Shown one piece after another: positions 31,095-42,844 of a DNA stretch of 64,000 nucleotides. The notes under the pieces were generated by a model that searched no databases, had not been told where the DNA came from, and worked only from the letters and a program-made list of their open reading frames with translations. Within the stretch, counting starts at the first letter, position 1; each line of letters opens with the position of its first letter. This DNA is from Euglena gracilis (lineage: Eukaryota > Euglenida > Euglenophyceae > Euglenales). The stretch covers positions 46,727,847-46,791,846 of the forward strand of contig CP154954.1 of assembly GCA_039621445.1 (NCBI GenBank), in the 5' to 3' direction. The translations under genes and the position numbers were made by a program.

Positions 31095-31375
31095 GACCCA
31101 TGGCGGTGCCCCCCGCTCCTCCTCCTCCTTCCCTGCCATGGCCTCGCGCTTGGCCTCCTGGCGGGCGACGTCGGTGACGCGCAGTGGGCGGCCGACCACC
31201 GGGGCCGGCACCTCCCGCCACGTCATGTACGGGGACACCTTCGCCGGGCGCTGCTGCCGGGGCGGGGGGATGGGTGATTTGGGCGGCGGCGGCAGCTGCT
31301 GCTGCTGCTGCACAGGAGGGGCGACGTCTGGGTCGATGGGGACAGAGCTTGCCCCTTCATTGGCAGCTCTGGCAA
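31095..31375 (-). CDS. poly-Gln/Pro exon, 3' part of copy 1
   Basis: The minus-strand frame reads EGASSVPIDPDVAPPV, QQQQQ, a Pro-rich stretch, KVSPYMTWREVPAPVVGR, PLRVTDVARQEAKREAMA. The composition (hydrophobic strand-like SPYMTWREVPAPVVG, then a charged helix) looks like real protein. It lies 150 bp from A2. No copy 2 counterpart is in the window. A ccag acceptor is absent at a clear place, so borders are approximate. Confidence 0.5.
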
Positions 31376-31552
31376 AAAAAGAAAAGAAAAGCACAGGAGC
31401 AAGGGTTCGTTGATTTTTTGATCTCCTACCTTTTCCTGTTTCATGGTTACAAGTCACGTGCAATTATTCTAGAATAAGAAGACCAAAATCCTATACCTGG
31501 CTGTCTCTGGGGTTTTGAAAATATGGAAAGTGCCAATGGAAAACCCCTCAGG

Positions 31553-31680
31553 TTTATTATTATTATTTGGGGGGGACTCCCCAAATAATATCCCCCCCTG
31601 GGAATTTTATTTGGTCGGCCGAAGTCCACCCTCAGGGGGGGGGGAGAGTATTATTTGGGGGAGGATATTATTTGGCAAAT
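31553..31680. mobile_element. MITE-like element with CCAAATAATA ends, copy a
   Basis: G-run/AATAATA segments in both orientations (TTATTTGGGGGGG, CCCCAAATAATATCCCC, TATTATTTGGGGG). Similar units lie at 47640-47745 and 47940-48055. Confidence 0.45.
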
Positions 31681-31689
31681 TTTGTTTTT

Positions 31690-32595
31690 TTCTGTAAAAT
31701 TTTGACCGCAGCATGCATTGTACTCCATGTTGAACACCACCAAAGCCCATGGTGCCATGGTGGGTGGAATTATTGTTTCCAAAAAGTGCAATTTGGTTTT
31801 CAATCTGAATACGGTAGAATTCATATAAAACTTGCACAAAAATGTGGTTCCAGCTCTCAGGAAAACTCAGGTTTTTCTGTAGTGGTCCGTGAAAAATGGA
31901 AAGATATCATTTGGGGGGGTTACCTACAGGAACAGATCGGACAGCATCGTGTGCAAAAACTCCAGCTTCACCAACTACTGACAGCACATTAGAGATGCAA
32001 TTGAGTTTTGCGCGTTGAAGCTCGATGCCAAGGGCTCAATACACCACTGGCACCCAAACAGCTGATGAGGGGCCAGAGGTGAGGAAAAGCACCGTGCTTC
32101 AGTGATTGCTGCTGCAGGGCCAGGCACGGTGTCAGGGCACCGAGGGATATCGGAGATCGGAGATCCCACGGCGCATTTCCCCCTTTAACCAGGCAGGGTG
32201 ACAGAAGATTGGGGGAATGGCACACTTCCATGCGCCACGAAGTGGCTCTCCTTCAGTGCGGTTTTTGATCAAATTTGGTCCCAGGGTTGCGCTCTTTGCT
32301 TTGCAACTAGGTCAGAACACGGGCATATGGCCATGCGTCAAAGACTGTGTTGTTTGTTCACCCCAAACTGCTTGGGCAGTGTGGGGTGAACCAGGGGGGG
32401 AGGGAAGGTAAGAGTAATTCTGAAGAAAATCAACAGAAATCAGGCAGGTGGGGTTTAAATAGAAGCACCCCCCCCCGCGCTGCCACCAGAGGCGGAGGTC
32501 GCTGCAAGCACCCCCGTGCTTCAGTTCGGTGGGGGGGGGCTACGGTTCCTGGCTTATTTGGGAAGAGATTGATGGGAAGTGGTTTTGGCCCAAAC
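31690..32595. other. intron-like interval, nothing recognised
   Basis: No exon or repeat boundary supported. Confidence 0.35.
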
Positions 32596-32599
32596 CCGC

Positions 32600-32790
32600 C
32601 TGTCCATCAGAACGGTTGCCGTCCCAGCACACAGGAAAGCCGGCCCCCTGGGCTGCAGCAGAGGGGAGTGGCCCCTGAGGCACTGGGTCCGGCGAGCCCC
32701 CCGCTGGGCGTCCAGTGGCGGGCTGCTCATTGCAGGGGGCAGCGTGGCCGCCAAGTCCCCGAAGCTGGACAGCGGCGAGGCCATACGTTC
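32600..32790 (-). CDS. possible exon in copy 1
   Basis: The minus-strand frame reads ASPLSSFGDLAATLPPAM, then SSPPLDAQRGARRTQCLR. It is GC-rich like the other exons but has no paralogue in the window and no clear splice borders. Weak candidate. Confidence 0.25.
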
Positions 32791-32794
32791 ACTT

Positions 32795-34155
32795 GATGAC
32801 CACCCTGGGACTTTTACCCAGGCCCACAATCCCCCCAGGGGGGAGGAGGCGCCGGCCCACCCGAAACTTCCGAAATCGGCCAAAAGCCCTCGAAATGGTT
32901 TTCCAGTCTGGCCAAAGGCCCAGGTTGCACCCCCCCAGAGGGACTGGCAGGGGGCAGCCCCCGAACATGTGCAGATAACCTCAAGGGGGAGGTGGGTTTT
33001 TTTATCAAACAGTGTTTCTCAACATCAGTTGGCAGGATGGTACAAAATTATTATACCTTGATGCTCAACCCCCCAGGAAGACCAATTTCAGACAGTGGCC
33101 AGGTCTTGTTCAGGGGTCAGTGGGGTTTTATGAGGTGAATTGAATATGTGGGCTTATACGGAAAATGACCCTCTGACCGAGTGGAATAATTTTGTACATG
33201 TTGGGATGGAACTTCACCATAGGAGGAGGACCATCCGAGTGGGTGGGTTATCAGGAGTCTGTGGTGCCCAACCCATTGGGCCATTGGACCCGGGTTCTTT
33301 GTTTGGGGGGATGCTCCTCAGGCACCTTCGATCATGAGTCGCCTTTCTTCAGAGGAAACAGAGGAGGGCACATCGGGCATTGCCCAGCCATTGGCATTGG
33401 GGTTGGGAGGCCTATTTCAAACCGGCGGGACTCAGGGCTGCGGCGCAGGCAAGCTGCCCGGCGGAGGCCGCCTTGCCCGGGCCGCCGCTGAGGCTCCACA
33501 AGGGGGCGTCCCCAGAGGCGGCGTGGCGGCCCAAACTGCCACCCCCCCCCCCCCGCGCCATGGCAATGTGATAGGGGGGCTGGGCCAATCCTTTGGGGCA
33601 ATTCCCCGTTTGTCCGATTTCATATGTGCGTGTAATGTGAAAGCATTGCTTTTCCCACCCTCAATTCCAAAAAGGAGGAGGCTTGCCAAATGTCACATTG
33701 CTCGTTTTGACCCTTCTCTGGACTTGGACAACTGAATTCTGGACAGAGGTTTTTTTTAGGACTCGGTTAGGATCCACCCCCCCCCGGTCACAAAACTTAA
33801 AAAAAAAACTGTTTCTGGAGTGCAAAGAGGAGGACCCACAGGTTGGCCCCCCCTCAGCCTCTGCCGCAGCCAGCCAGGAGGCATTGCCACCGGCCCCATC
33901 CGAGTCCCACGGCAGCGGAGCGTCCCATGAGCGACGCCGAGATGGCCTCTCTGCACGCCAACAGCCACCTTCTCGCGACTCCAGCCAAAGACCTTAATCT
34001 GGCACGTAGTGCGCTACCCCTTTTTTGTCGCCCCCACCATCCCCTTGTGGAATTCTTGTGTTGAACTGGACGGGTGGGCGGGTGGTGTCGGATGGAAAAA
34101 AAAACGGGACTGGGGCTGGGCAGGGGGGAGCGTTCAATGGGAATGGGGATGCCTT
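32795..34155. other. intron-like interval, nothing firm
   Basis: A GC-rich patch at 33430-33560 could hide an exon, but all frames look compositional. C runs at 33541-33555 and 33778-33786. Confidence 0.35.
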
Positions 34156-34159
34156 GCGT

Positions 34160-34345
34160 ACCCTCCCCCCCCCCTATGTCCAACGACCGGTAACCTCTGT
34201 CCTCTGACCTGGGGGGGGGGGGGCAGTCGTTGGACATAGTGTCGGGGAAAAAAGTTAGTAACCAAAAAGGTAGTGACCAAAAAGGTGTCCTCTGGCCGGG
34301 GGGGGTGGTCATTGGACACGGGGTCGGGGAAAAAAGTTTGCCGAA
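34160..34345. mobile_element. G-run MITE-like element, second locus
   Basis: CTATGTCCAACGACCGG on the left and GGCCGG, G-run, TGGTCATTGGACACGGGG on the right. Same family as 13455-13815. Confidence 0.5.
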
Positions 34346-34611
34346 ACCCCCCCAAACAGGTCAAAATTTTCTTTCCGGCGCTTCGCGCCTCCATTTCCAG
34401 CCCTGTCAACAAATATTTCCTCAAATAGCACCCAAAACATACCTTCACGCCGCGGGATTTCACGAAAAAAAACAAAGTCAACAATCCCGGTCGACAATCC
34501 CTGCATTCCATCAACCATCTTCACTCCATCATACAACCCAGCAAACACCCGAAAATGTCATGGTGGAATGTTGGGAGTGTGGTGAAGCCCCCCAAACAAC
34601 CGTAAGCACTA

Positions 34612-35245
34612 CAGTGTGGCCAAAAATTACGGAAGACAAAAATTACGGCAAAAAAAAATTACGGGAAAAAAAATTTTGGCAAAATTTTTATTTTGGAAAA
34701 ATTAATTTTGGCAAAATCTGGTCCCTGTGAAGGATTGACCTCTGGCACAGGTGAGCGACATTTTTGTCCTAATTGTGTGTTCAATGTATTTTCTGTCCCC
34801 CAGTGGCCACAATCACTCGAGGTATTGTGGCACGTGCCCGTCCAGCAACGCTTGCAAAAAAAATGGGGGAACGTTCAAGATCGGTCAGGCATGGGCAAAA
34901 TATTCGCTGGCAAAAACAGAATGGAGGCCGTTCGCTGCAACTTCTGATAGAATTGTGCCACTGATCAGGTGTCAGTAATTTCTAACGCAGAGCGATTTTT
35001 GCTGTGATTTTCCCCAGGTGCTTGATGCCGATCGCCCGTTTTTCAAGGAGCTGGCTGAGCATATACCATTGAAGAAACTGACATTCAATTGGGATGAGTA
35101 TTGTGTTCTTTTGGGCACAAACCGGAAGTGGGCTGAAAGAGGGCGTCGGAAGCCGACGGAGTGAGAAAATTACGAGAAAAAAAATTATGGCAAAATTTGG
35201 GTATTTTGCCAAAATTTCTGTCTTCCGTAATTTTTAGCCGCACTG
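34612..35245. mobile_element. Tc1/mariner-type non-autonomous element with exon-like content
   Basis: 634 bp flanked by TA (34610-34611 and 35246-35247). The left end is CAGTGTGGCCAAAAATTACG. The right end is its imperfect inverse (CGTAATTTTTAGCCGCACTG). Adjacent AAAATTACGG repeats occur at both ends. No transposase is present. Inside, a ccccag acceptor leads into an open frame (35020-35163) with the look of a protein C-terminus. Confidence 0.75.
35020..35163 (+). CDS. exon-like frame captured in mariner-type element
   Basis: After ccccag, the frame reads VLDADRPFFKELAEHIPL, KKLTFNWDEYCVLLGTN, RKWAERGRRKPTE and stops at TGA. It is unlike a mariner transposase. An upstream frame after another ccccag (near 34803) reads CGTCPSSNACKKNGGTF. 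It may be captured host coding sequence or part of an unfamiliar element gene. Confidence 0.4.
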
Positions 35246-35404
35246 TATCTCCCCGGTGGAGCCCTCGTAATGCACAAAACTCCCCAGAGGGAACATTTTA
35301 ATGGATGATGGGCTGCGGGGTTGAGGACAAGGGTGGAAGAAAAGCCTTTCAGGGCTGGCAAACCTCCGGTTTTCACACACCTGCAAAAAAAACATCAAAC
35401 CTCC

Positions 35405-36080
35405 GAAAAGGTGTCCTCTGACCGGAGGGGGTGGTCGTTGGACATAGGGGGGTCGTTGGACATAGGGGGGGGGGGTACATGAGAAGGAAATCTCTTTACT
35501 TTTTGCAGACCCCCCCGGGGGGGGTGCTAGCACAGCCAGACCGTCCAACCCTGTTCCAGCCCAAATTTTTTTTTGCCAAGCTGAAGAATTTCAATGAAGT
35601 GATCACAGCCACTTTCAGGGACAGCACTAAATCAAACCCGTTCCCAATTACCTCCCCCCCCCCGTCCAACGACCGCTAAATATCGCCACTGACCGGGGGG
35701 GTGGTCGCTATTCGGGCCAAATATCGCTACTGACCGGGGGGGGAGGGAGGGGGTTGTTAGACAAGACCGGGGTCAAAAAAAATTTCTCCCGCTTCGCCAC
35801 AAGGTGAAGAAAAAAGTTTCCTTTGCCTGACATGGCCACAACTCTCAAATTCATAAATTCATGATGAAAAATGGGAGAAACATGCAATCAACAGGCAAAA
35901 ACTTAGTGACGATAGAGAACTTGTAGACCAGGTACAAAATCCGCCATGAAAGTTGTAAGGAAAGGCAGAAGCCATTATGCGAACGTCTGGAAAAAAAGAT
36001 CACCTGGAAAAAGATCGCTACTGACCGGGGGGGGGGGGTCGTTGGACAAGGCCGGTAGTTGGACAAGGTGGGGGGAGGGA
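35405..36080. repeat. fragments of the G-run MITE family
   Basis: Three clusters (35405-35475, 35650-35765, 36015-36080) of GACCGG, G-run, GTCGTTGGACA motifs in both orientations, with unique DNA between. Confidence 0.5.
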
Positions 36081-36104
36081 AGACCTGTCTGTCCGCCCCC
36101 CATT

Positions 36105-36330
36105 CAGGTTCCGTGTCCGTTCCTTTGCGCCGAGGGTCGCTGGCCCGCCCTCCTCCGCCCCGGCGGAGCCCCGCGCCGCGGGCTCCGCCGGGGGCAGCAG
36201 CGCCGCCGCCGCGAAGCGCTGCGGGCCGGCGAACGGCAGCGGCCGCACGTCCGGCGAGGCCGGGCGCCGGGCCGGGCCGCCGGGGCGGTGGGCGGGGCCC
36301 GGGGCGGGCCCAGGCCGATGCCGGGCCGGG
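36105..36330 (-). CDS. Ala/Pro-rich exon candidate, copy 1
   Basis: One minus-strand frame reads DVRPLPFAGPQRFAAAALLP, PAEPAARGSAGAEEGGPATL, GAKER. GC content is very high. All three frames are open, so the frame choice rests on the less Arg-rich composition. No paralogue in the window. Confidence 0.3.
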
Positions 36331-36824
36331 CGGGGGTCGACCCACCCCGGGGTGGGGCCCCGCCGTTGGGGCCAACCCCGAGTGGTGTTGCCTCCGAACT
36401 GGACTGCTTGGCGTCAGTACAGGGACAGTGGGGATGAAGGCAGCGGTGGGCAGCAACTCGGTGGAAGACGCCTGCTTGGTGCTCTTTGGCGCACACAGGC
36501 ACTCACAAAACCCGCCCGTGACAACAAAAAGGGTCTGTTTTGCACCGGCCTGGTCCTCAGGCTGCCGGGGAGGGGGGGCGGCGGCGGCAGCCACGTACCG
36601 CCGCTCCGCCGGTGGGGCAGAATTTCCCCGGGGCGGAGCCAGCGGCAGGCGGTGGGTAGGGGATGTCTCCACAGTCTGTAAACTCCCCCCCAAAAAATCC
36701 ATCCATTTCTCCGAACGTCCAGGGGGGTCCTATTTTGAGGGGGGGTTATGCACTGCAGTCAAGCGTCGGGCGTCCACCGGCACACACCCCCTGGGGATGG
36801 CCAACCTTTATCCATCGCCTGGCC

Positions 36825-37015
36825 GGCACCGAGACGCGCCGGGGCAGCGGGACCAGCCCGCCCTTCTCGGCGGGTGGCGGCGGGGGCGGCGGAGAGGTGG
36901 CGGCGGCGGGCTGGGAGGGGTCCGCCGAGAAGGGGCGGTCGCGGGCGAGGCCGGGGAAGCGGGGCACCGGAGCGGAGCCGCCCGACGCCCGCCCGAAGAC
37001 CGGCGCCGTGGGCGG
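36825..37015 (-). CDS. Pro-rich exon candidate, copy 1
   Basis: The minus-strand frame reads APVFGRASGGSAPVPRFPG, LARDRPFSADPSQPAAATS, a poly-Pro run, AEKGGLVPLPRRVSVPARR. Protein-like but low complexity. Borders unknown. Confidence 0.35.
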
Positions 37016-37019
37016 ACCC

Positions 37020-38035
37020 CCGGTGGCGACACAGCCCCACTCTGAGCAGACATAATGGACGCCCCCCCGCAGCGGCAGCCACGGCTCATATGTGGGACGC
37101 CTCGTAAAAACACCCCCCCCCCCCGCAGAGAATCCCATGTGGTCACCCAGATCAAATTATAGTCAAGAGCAGTTCAGGCAACAAGCACCGTCGATGGTCG
37201 CTCACTGCAGGTGGTGGAAAGGCTTCCTGTTGGTGCCAGTTTTGGTGACTCTCCTCCCGAAAACTCTCCACACAGCAAACGCGGTGTGGACAATGAGGAC
37301 AATTCAACTCTGCAGATTTGCACCTCCGAGCGACCCTAACATCTGAAAAAACGCTCTTGTCAGGAATTTGTGATCGCAGTCCTTAAAATAACGTTTGCAT
37401 CTTTCTTCATTTCTGGAAAAAATTCTGATAATAGCTCTCGATGGGGATGTAGAATTTTTTTTCACCATTTGAGGTCAGCAGGAACAGAGACAGGAGACGA
37501 AATCAATAAGACAGGCGACAGACAAGCGACCAAATAGAGTAAACCCCCCCTGAATATACGACGGGTCGTTATCTGACTTTTCAGTTGGTGGAAAATCCAG
37601 AGGGGGTTGCTATAAATGGGGGTCGTTATCAGAGGGAGGCTTTGCTGTTTTCCCTACCACAGCTATGTCTGACACACTTTCTACCATCCTTGCTGGCTTT
37701 GTGTGTGGCATTGCTGAGCTTGAGGAGTCCGACAGCGACTACCCTGACCACGGCCCCCGTCCAAGCAGCGGTCGATTTGCTCATACTTCAAGTAAGCGCT
37801 GGTGAGCTTGGACGCTCTTACGTGAGATGCATCATCTTACCCGTGCTTTCTGCTCTTTGTCAACCATGGGTCGTTATATTTCTTTTTTGGTGGAAATTCC
37901 AGGATGGGTCGTTATAAATGGGGGGGGTTCATTATCAGAGGGGGGTCGTTCTAAATGGGGGGGTTTACAGTTTTCTAGCAAAAGAAATATCTGGGGAGGG
38001 GTTCTCCCACGGGGTTTTCATGTTTGTTTGTAGGA
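37020..38035. other. interval with GGTCGTTAT repeats, no gene
   Basis: Repeated GGTCGTTATAAATGGGGG-like motifs at 37565-37625 and 37867-37965 suggest another short repeat family. Nothing else was recognised. Confidence 0.35.
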
Positions 38036-38040
38036 CGTTG

Positions 38041-38043
38041 GAT

Positions 38044-38127
<84 letters not shown>
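38041..38127. repeat. (CA)n microsatellite
   Basis: About 43 perfect CA units. Confidence 0.95.
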
Positions 38128-38130
<3 letters not shown>

Positions 38131-38194
38131 GCAACATGAGACAGAAGGGCAGGCACCGTGTATCCGAAAATGGCCCAGGCCGTTCTGCAGCAGA

Positions 38195-38430
38195 TGGCAC
38201 TTTGCTCGAAACCCCGTTGCTGCTCCGGCTCCTGCGCCTTCCGCTGCCACGGGTCCTCCGCTGTCGCCTCCGCCCGCGCCGCCGTCGGCGGCCCCACCTC
38301 CTCCTCCTCCTCCGCCTCCTCCTCCTCCCCGGCGTCCCGCCGGCCCAGCTGCTGGAGCTCCCGGAACTGCGCCTCCGCTTTCTCCAGCAGCCGGCGCCGG
38401 CGCACCTTGCCCCCGGGAGGGCCCTGCGCT
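38195..38430 (-). CDS. coiled-coil-like acidic exon, copy 1
   Basis: The minus-strand frame reads GGKVRRRRLLEKAEAQFR, ELQQLGRRDAG, a Glu-rich run, VGPPTAARAEATAEDPWQR, KAQEPEQQRGFEQ. A basic start followed by heptad-like and Glu-rich sequence suggests a coiled coil. No paralogue in the window. Confidence 0.45.
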
Positions 38431-38434
38431 GCCG

Positions 38435-40060
38435 CCCGCCACCCGGCTGGCCCCACCCGCAACCCGTCCCCCAAGAATGGCGAAGACTCCGGGGTTGGGG
38501 CCAACAAAGGGCGGGGGTTTTTTCGGGCTGGGGGGGGGGCGGCACCCACCGCCCTGGTCCAGGTTCGAAACGTGATCCCCGTTCTTTTCCCGCAGATCCA
38601 TTGGTTGGCCGTTCTAATGGCAGGAGGGGAATGAGGTTTCAGCCAAACAGCCAACCGGCCAAAGATCAAATGCATGAACCCAGATGTCGGGTATTCAAAA
38701 AATACAGCGATGGAGAAGAAAGAAGATGGTTGGGCTACAGACTGTTGCTTAAAGGTCCACTAGCCAGGCACTTTGCTGGACAGTAGAAAAGAGTAACTCG
38801 CTGGACCCCCAAAAGATCCCCAGGGCCCCCCAACTTGGGGAAAAAACCCTCCAGCGCTGCGCACCGAGGTGCAAATGGGGTTTTAATGCGTTTTTCTTGG
38901 CTGAACTGTTCCAGAAAACCCCAAAACTGTCAAAAAAACAGGCATTCTTGGGAGGTTTTGGGTGTTATGTTTTTGGCGCTTCAAGCTGGTCACTGAAACA
39001 AAGAAATTCCACTAGCTCTTTCAGACGGGAGGGTCCACACTGGGTTTCCCACTTGTTAAATTTGGATTGGATTTGCTGCATTCCAGCCCTTCCCCTCTCC
39101 CCTCAGGCAAAAACCTGCAAACCCAGAAGCATGAGCCTGGTGGGGTAGGCACGACCCCAACCACAACCCAATCCCGAATTTGACACCGGCGGAGTTGGTT
39201 TGCCGCCGCCTGAAGGATGGCGAAGACGGTGACTTTGACTGAAACCACCAAGAAGAGGTCGAAAATTTGGTTTTCTAAATGAACGGCATCCGCTGCGCAG
39301 GCAAGCCAAGCAGTGGCCTCGGCATCATCCTCAAAGCTCGGGGGCGGCCGCAGCCGGTAGGGCTTTGGGATGCAGGCAGGGCACGGGCTGCCACCCTCCC
39401 CGCACCTCGCTGGTCAACGGGTACAAACCTGTCCCGCTTTCCAAAATGAGAAATCAGACAGCACATGCCGCACAACCTCAAACTCGGGGGGGGGGGAGAT
39501 GGCAGGATGCCATTGTGCAGCAGAATGCCACGGGATGGAGTTTAACACAAAGGGTGGCAGGCAGGAGTTTTCTTAAGGACCCTCAGAGGGTCCAGCCATC
39601 TGGCTGGAATAAAGGTGCTGCGGGGGGTTCCAGCCAGATGCCATGCTTGATCGGGCTGGCACGCGAAAAAAAGTCCCAATAAAAAATCAAATGCAGCTGG
39701 GCTATTTCAACCAACATTTTGAGGTGAAGTCAAAAATGCCATTTTGACGACCTTTTTTTTAATATTCTTTTTGGTCCAGCCCAGCTTCACCCAAATGCAT
39801 TTCAGTGGCCCCTTGGACAATACTATTTCCACAGTCCGGCTGGAAACTGCTTGCTGAAAAAAGGGTGCTGGCTGGCTGGCTGGACACCGTCAGGGGTCCC
39901 CTCCGGCTCGAGAAATCCCCCGTGGCTGGGCCGCGCCAACAACAATGGTGGGGGGTGGGGGCTAAGAAGTGGATCACATATGAACCCCTGCCTTGCAGGC
40001 TCGATGGGCACTGGGACGGGAGGTCGAGGGGAGGGTCCTCCTCAACGCTCTCCAGAGACC
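38435..40060. other. intron-like interval, nothing recognised
   Basis: Unique DNA with no exon candidate that I trust. Confidence 0.35.
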
Positions 40061-40064
40061 TTGC

Positions 40065-40270
40065 CGGTGGTCTCTCACAGCCTGGCCCTGGGGGTGGGCG
40101 AAGCCATGCCGGTGCCACCACGTGAAGGGCACGTCGGACTTCCGGGTGTGGTTGTCGATCTCCCACAGCGGGGGGCGCGGGGGCGGCTGCACGGCGTGCG
40201 GGGGCAACCCCGGGATGGGGTTCGTCGGGAGCAGCACCCAGTGCCCGCAGCGCTGCGCAAAGGTTGGCGA
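40065..40270 (-). CDS. Trp/His-rich exon, copy 1
   Basis: The minus-strand frame reads FAQRCGHWVLLPTNPIPGL, PPHAVQPPPRPPLWEIDNH, TRKSDVPFTWWHRHGFAHP, Q. It ends at CCAGGCT/gtgaga, the same G-G-C-T/gt donor style as 2580 and 46847. Information-rich composition (W, H, N) makes it one of the more convincing single-copy exons. No known domain was recognised. Confidence 0.55.
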
Positions 40271-40366
40271 ACCCTGGCCCCCCAACACCGAGCTGCGAAG
40301 CTGAGACCTCAGGGGGATCAAAAATTAGAAACCACGGTCCAGTTAGATTGCAACGAACGCACAGAT

Positions 40367-40370
<4 letters not shown>

Positions 40371-40407
<37 letters not shown>

Positions 40408-40414
40408 ACCCACA

Positions 40415-40465
<51 letters not shown>

Positions 40466-40529
40466 GCGCGCGCATGCGCGCACACACACGCACACACATA
40501 CACACACACACACACATGCACGCACACGT

Positions 40530-40608
<79 letters not shown>

Positions 40609-40610
40609 CG
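40371..40610. repeat. compound CA/CG/GA/GT microsatellite
   Basis: CA array, then alternating CG, more CA, GA, a short GT array, and GA again. The CG part could adopt Z-DNA. Confidence 0.95.
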
Positions 40611-41039
40611 GCAGAAAAACCAAGAGGTACACTCACCCACTCCATCACACACCATAACTAAGACGTTCCAACGTTCACCACCTGCAAAGAAAAAGGAAGC
40701 GATGTGGGCAGCACTGGCCCCGTGGGAGGAGCCCTCAAGTCCTTGACAGTCCGCAGCAGAGACTGGCTTCCTACCTCTTTCCCCCACCAGCACCATCCCC
40801 CACCGCAAAAAATCTGCATACACAGTCACTTACAATGGCCACTTGTTGCTAGAAGTCGTCTGCGCAAGTCGCACACATCTTTGGGCACCCTCGCACCCAA
40901 TGCGGGCGGTCATCATCAACATCGGCATCGTCCCAGGCACACACACGTGTGGACAGCGTGGCGGTCATTTTGGTTTCCATTGAACTCCATCGAGGCAACG
41001 GCCTCAGCATCATCAACACCCCCACCGCCCCCTTCGCCG

Positions 41040-41206
41040 TGCGTCCAGCCAGCCCCGGGCCACGACCTCCGGGATGGCGCGGATGAAGTGCGAGAGGCGG
41101 GTGTACCCGAGCTGGACGAGGAGCTTCGCGATGGCCGGGTTGCTGAACCCCGGCAGCCGCAGCAGCATGGTGACCTTCAGCCCGCCCTGGTTCATCTGGA
41201 GGTACC
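41040..41206 (-). CDS. helical exon, copy 1
   Basis: The minus-strand frame reads YLQMNQGGLKVTMLLRLPG, FSNPAIAKLLVQLGYTRLS, HFIRAIPEVVARGWLDARR. Amphipathic helices with P-G-F-x-N-P-A-I turns give a folded-domain look. The preceding gggccgcag acceptor fits. No paralogue in the window and no family recognised. Confidence 0.55.
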
Positions 41207-41209
41207 TGC

Positions 41210-41750
41210 GGCCCGGGGGTGGGAGGGACCCACCGGCGTGGGGCTGCGACCGACCGGCCGTGGCAGCCACGCAAATGGCGCAGAATACTCCGGTTGAACT
41301 GGTGGGTGGCGGCGGCCAGACATTCAGAGCCAGTGGGCTTCCAGAGAGATCTTTGCAACTAAATACCCCCAATGCCCCCCGGATTACACAAAATTGGAGA
41401 AATGGCATTTTCCCCCTCGGGTGCTCTGAGGTCAAACAACGTGTCTTTTTAGAAACAAAACCTGGCAGTTTTTCTCGAAAACCAATTTTTTTTTGCAAGA
41501 AAACCCAGCCACCTTCAACAAAAAAGAACAAGTAGAGTATTTTCATAGAGAGCCAATGTTCGGAACAGAAATCCAAAAAAAGCCCCCCCCCCCCCGAATA
41601 ATTGCCCCCCATGAATTATCCCTCCCCAATTTTGGGGGGTTTACAACATGTATGCACATTGAAAGGTCACTTGGACCTACAGGATACAAATCTGTCCAGG
41701 AGGAAAAAATGTTAAATCCTTCCTGAAATATTGAGCAAACGGCACCCCAC
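41210..41750. other. intron-like interval, nothing recognised
   Basis: AT-rich DNA with a C run at 41582-41595. Confidence 0.35.
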
Positions 41751-41754
41751 AGGC

Positions 41755-41768
41755 ATATATATATATCT

Positions 41769-41812
<44 letters not shown>

Positions 41813-41854
41813 TTATATATATATATATATGTATATATATATACATATATATAC

Positions 41855-41897
<43 letters not shown>

Positions 41898-42029
41898 GAC
41901 ATACATACATACATACATACATACATACATACATACATACATACATACATACATACATACATACATACATACATACATACATACATACATACATACATAC
42001 ATACATACATACATACATACATACATACA

Positions 42030-42061
<32 letters not shown>
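41755..42061. repeat. TA and CATA tetranucleotide microsatellite
   Basis: TA repeats followed by more than 40 CATA units. Confidence 0.95.
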
Positions 42062-42062
<1 letters not shown>

Positions 42063-42539
42063 CTCTGCAACGATGATGTCCAATTCAACGTTGAAAAGAA
42101 ATACATGATGAAAGTGAGCAAAATGCTGACCTGAAAAACATAGGACATGAAAAACATGACACGAACCTGTCAGAATAATATTTATTTCTTTCCTCATAAA
42201 AACACATACTTTCGAGTGAAGTGAAACACGGTCAGAAGAGCGACAAAAACATATGGGCTGATACACATTACTGCTAAACCCAAAGGCTTTCACACACATC
42301 GTGCCAACAATTGGCATGAACTCACCAAAATTGCCAAAATAAATGCACCGAATGGCCAAAACTTTAGTGCAATGTTTTGTCATAATATGCAAATGTTTCA
42401 GCCACATTTTTTTTATAACCGTGAACAGATGCAGTTGGTCATCAGGGATTAGTGCTCATCCGTTGTTGGGGGGGGGGGTCGGCCCTAATCCGCAGTTCCT
42501 TGTAATTGTCATAGTTGCAAAAAAGCCTGTGCTGACCTC

Positions 42540-42840
42540 AGAAATGCCAAAGAAAAGCAAATGTCACAGAAATGACAAAGACAGCCAGAAGCAGCCAGGA
42601 GAAGCCAAAAGAAGCAAAAAGTGGCTAAAAGCAGGTGGAAACAGCTAGAACTAGCCAAATATAGGCCGAAGAAAAAAATGGGCAAAAAGAGTCAGACCTA
42701 AAATGACCAAAAGTGGCCAAAAACTTGCCAAAATCACCCAAAAAGCAGCCAGAAGCAGCCAAGGCACCAAATCGCAAGAAGCAGCCAAAACTGGCCAGAA
42801 GTAGCCTAAAGTGGCCAAAATAACCTAAAGGCAAAAAAAT
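42540..42840. repeat. degenerate GCCAGAAGCAGCCAAAA repeat
   Basis: Irregular units of GCCAGAAGC and GGCCAAAA. A related array in opposite orientation (TTGGCCACTTTTGG) lies at 45745-46025. Confidence 0.55.
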
Positions 42841-42844
42841 CAAT

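Noticed and set aside
41677-42407. Frames rich in MYVC or HTYI repeats
   Set aside because: Translation of the CATA/TA microsatellite.
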